A program made the translations under genes and the position numbers. Under the pieces are notes generated by a model. It saw only the letters and a program-made list of their open reading frames with translations, did not search any database and was not told the DNA's origin. Source: Gallionellaceae bacterium (GTDB lineage: Bacteria > Pseudomonadota > Gammaproteobacteria > Burkholderiales > Gallionellaceae). Taken from it: a stretch of 5,206 bases of DNA. Where the stretch lies: assembly GCA_030646595.1 (NCBI GenBank), contig JAUSKS010000258.1, positions 1-5,206 of the forward strand. The letters are read 5' to 3'. Below are positions 4,496-5,206 of the stretch, one piece after another; the first letter of the stretch is position 1, and each line of letters starts with the position of its first letter.

Positions 4496-5206
4496 ATGGA
4501 CTACGACGTACTCATCATCGGTTCCGGCCCCGCCGGACAACATGCAGCGTGGCAAGCGGCGCGCATGGGAAAACGCGCCGCGATTATCGAACGCAAACCC
4601 AAGATCGGCGGAGCCGGACTGCAAACCGGCACCATTCCCAGCAAGGCGATGCGCGAAGTGGCTTATCTGCTTTCACGCTCCGGCGGGATGCGTCAAGCGC
4701 TCGCGCCCGATGGACGCAGCCGTCATGAATTATTGGCGGATGCGGTGCGGCGCAAGGAAGGGGTAATCGCACAACAGGAGTCGGTCATACTGCAACGGCT
4801 ATTGTGTCACGGCGTGGCATTAATCCCGGGCGAAGCATCGTTCATTGACGCACATACCATTCAGGTCACCGATGCGGTCGGCAATACGCGCCAGATTTCT
4901 GCCGAAGTTATTGTGCTGGCCAGCGGCTCACGGCCACGCCGCCCGTCCAATGTTCCATTCGATAAAGAAACTGTGCTGGATTCGACTTCAATCCTGAATC
5001 TTCGCCACCTGCCGGACAGTCTGCTGGTGGTGGGCGGCGGCGTAATCGCGTGCGAATTCGTCTCGATTTTTGCTGCACTGGGTGTACAGGTCAGTGTGGT
5101 GGATAGCCATGCGCAACTTCTGGCTTATTTAAGCGCTGATATGGTGGACGTGCTGGCCGACAGCTTTCTCAGTATGGGCGTCACCTTCTACATGCAAGAA
5201 CGTGTC
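4496..5206 (+). CDS. sthA: Soluble pyridine nucleotide transhydrogenase-like flavoprotein (SthA type), 3' end cut by window edge
   Basis: The frame is open from ATG 4496 to the window edge, covering 237 of an expected roughly 465 residues. SthA is a cytoplasmic FAD enzyme that moves hydride between NADPH and NADH. The FAD-binding loop GSGPAG (9-14) and the beta-2 acid E32 are followed by GGAGLQTGTIPSK (38-50), the active-site helix region of this superfamily. The second FAD contact is LASGSRP (141-147), and the NAD(P)-binding loop is GGGVIACE (180-187). The sequence follows SthA rather than lipoamide dehydrogenase: it has GTIPSK instead of GCIPSK, the DSTSIL segment, and LLAYLSADM. Both positions of the redox-active disulfide are non-cysteine (G41 and T46), so disulfide chemistry of the lipoamide dehydrogenase kind is impossible. 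The start is fixed by the FAD-binding strand beginning at residue 2. No Shine-Dalgarno sequence is evident in the 19-base gap after the DUF2934 gene. A relative of SthA with another acceptor cannot be excluded. Confidence 0.88.
   Translation, partial: MDYDVLIIGSGPAGQHAAWQAARMGKRAAIIERKPKIGGAGLQTGTIPSKAMREVAYLLSRSGGMRQALAPDGRSRHELLADAVRRKEGVIAQQESVILQRLLCHGVALIPGEASFIDAHTIQVTDAVGNTRQISAEVIVLASGSRPRRPSNVPFDKETVLDSTSILNLRHLPDSLLVVGGGVIACEFVSIFAALGVQVSVVDSHAQLLAYLSADMVDVLADSFLSMGVTFYMQERV

Overview
The window looks like a chromosomal segment from a betaproteobacterium, plausibly of the Gallionellaceae/Nitrosomonadales type. The clues are the betaproteobacterial-style N-terminus of HemE, a DUF2934 protein with a lysine/alanine-rich tail, a soluble transhydrogenase-like flavoprotein and moderate GC content. 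This assignment is from recalled family resemblance, not from a search. I see no rRNA, tRNA, CRISPR array, insertion sequence or phage gene.

Layout. Positions 1-920 hold two minus-strand genes: a degenerate response-regulator receiver-like protein (585-920) followed by a spermidine-synthase-like protein (551 down to the window edge, 3' end missing). A 194-base divergent intergenic region with a perfect 9-bp-arm palindrome separates them from a plus-strand ribbon-helix-helix regulator (1115-1315). Converging on that regulator is a minus-strand STAS-domain protein (1327-1848) that resembles the cytoplasmic tail of a SulP sulfate permease without its membrane part. A plus-strand pair follows: a GNAT acetyltransferase (2010-2501) and hemE, uroporphyrinogen decarboxylase (2519-3586), 17 bases apart. 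Next come a possible 42-residue small ORF (3618-3746), a winged-helix DNA-binding protein (3751-4008), the DUF2934 protein (4147-4476), and the 5' two thirds or less of an SthA-like pyridine nucleotide transhydrogenase (4496 to the right edge).

Function and links. HemE is core tetrapyrrole biosynthesis and SthA balances NADH and NADPH. The remaining genes are small regulators or accessory proteins with no obvious shared pathway. The main unexplained pattern is the 8-mer ATTAACAT. It occurs four times (twice as the arms of the palindrome at 1070-1090, once at 1981, once at 3621). All four copies lie in intergenic promoter-like DNA, in front of the RHH gene, the GNAT-hemE pair and the small-ORF/winged-helix pair. 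A local regulon controlled by the RHH protein is a testable idea, but it is inference. I found no convincing evidence of an entirely new multi-gene system.
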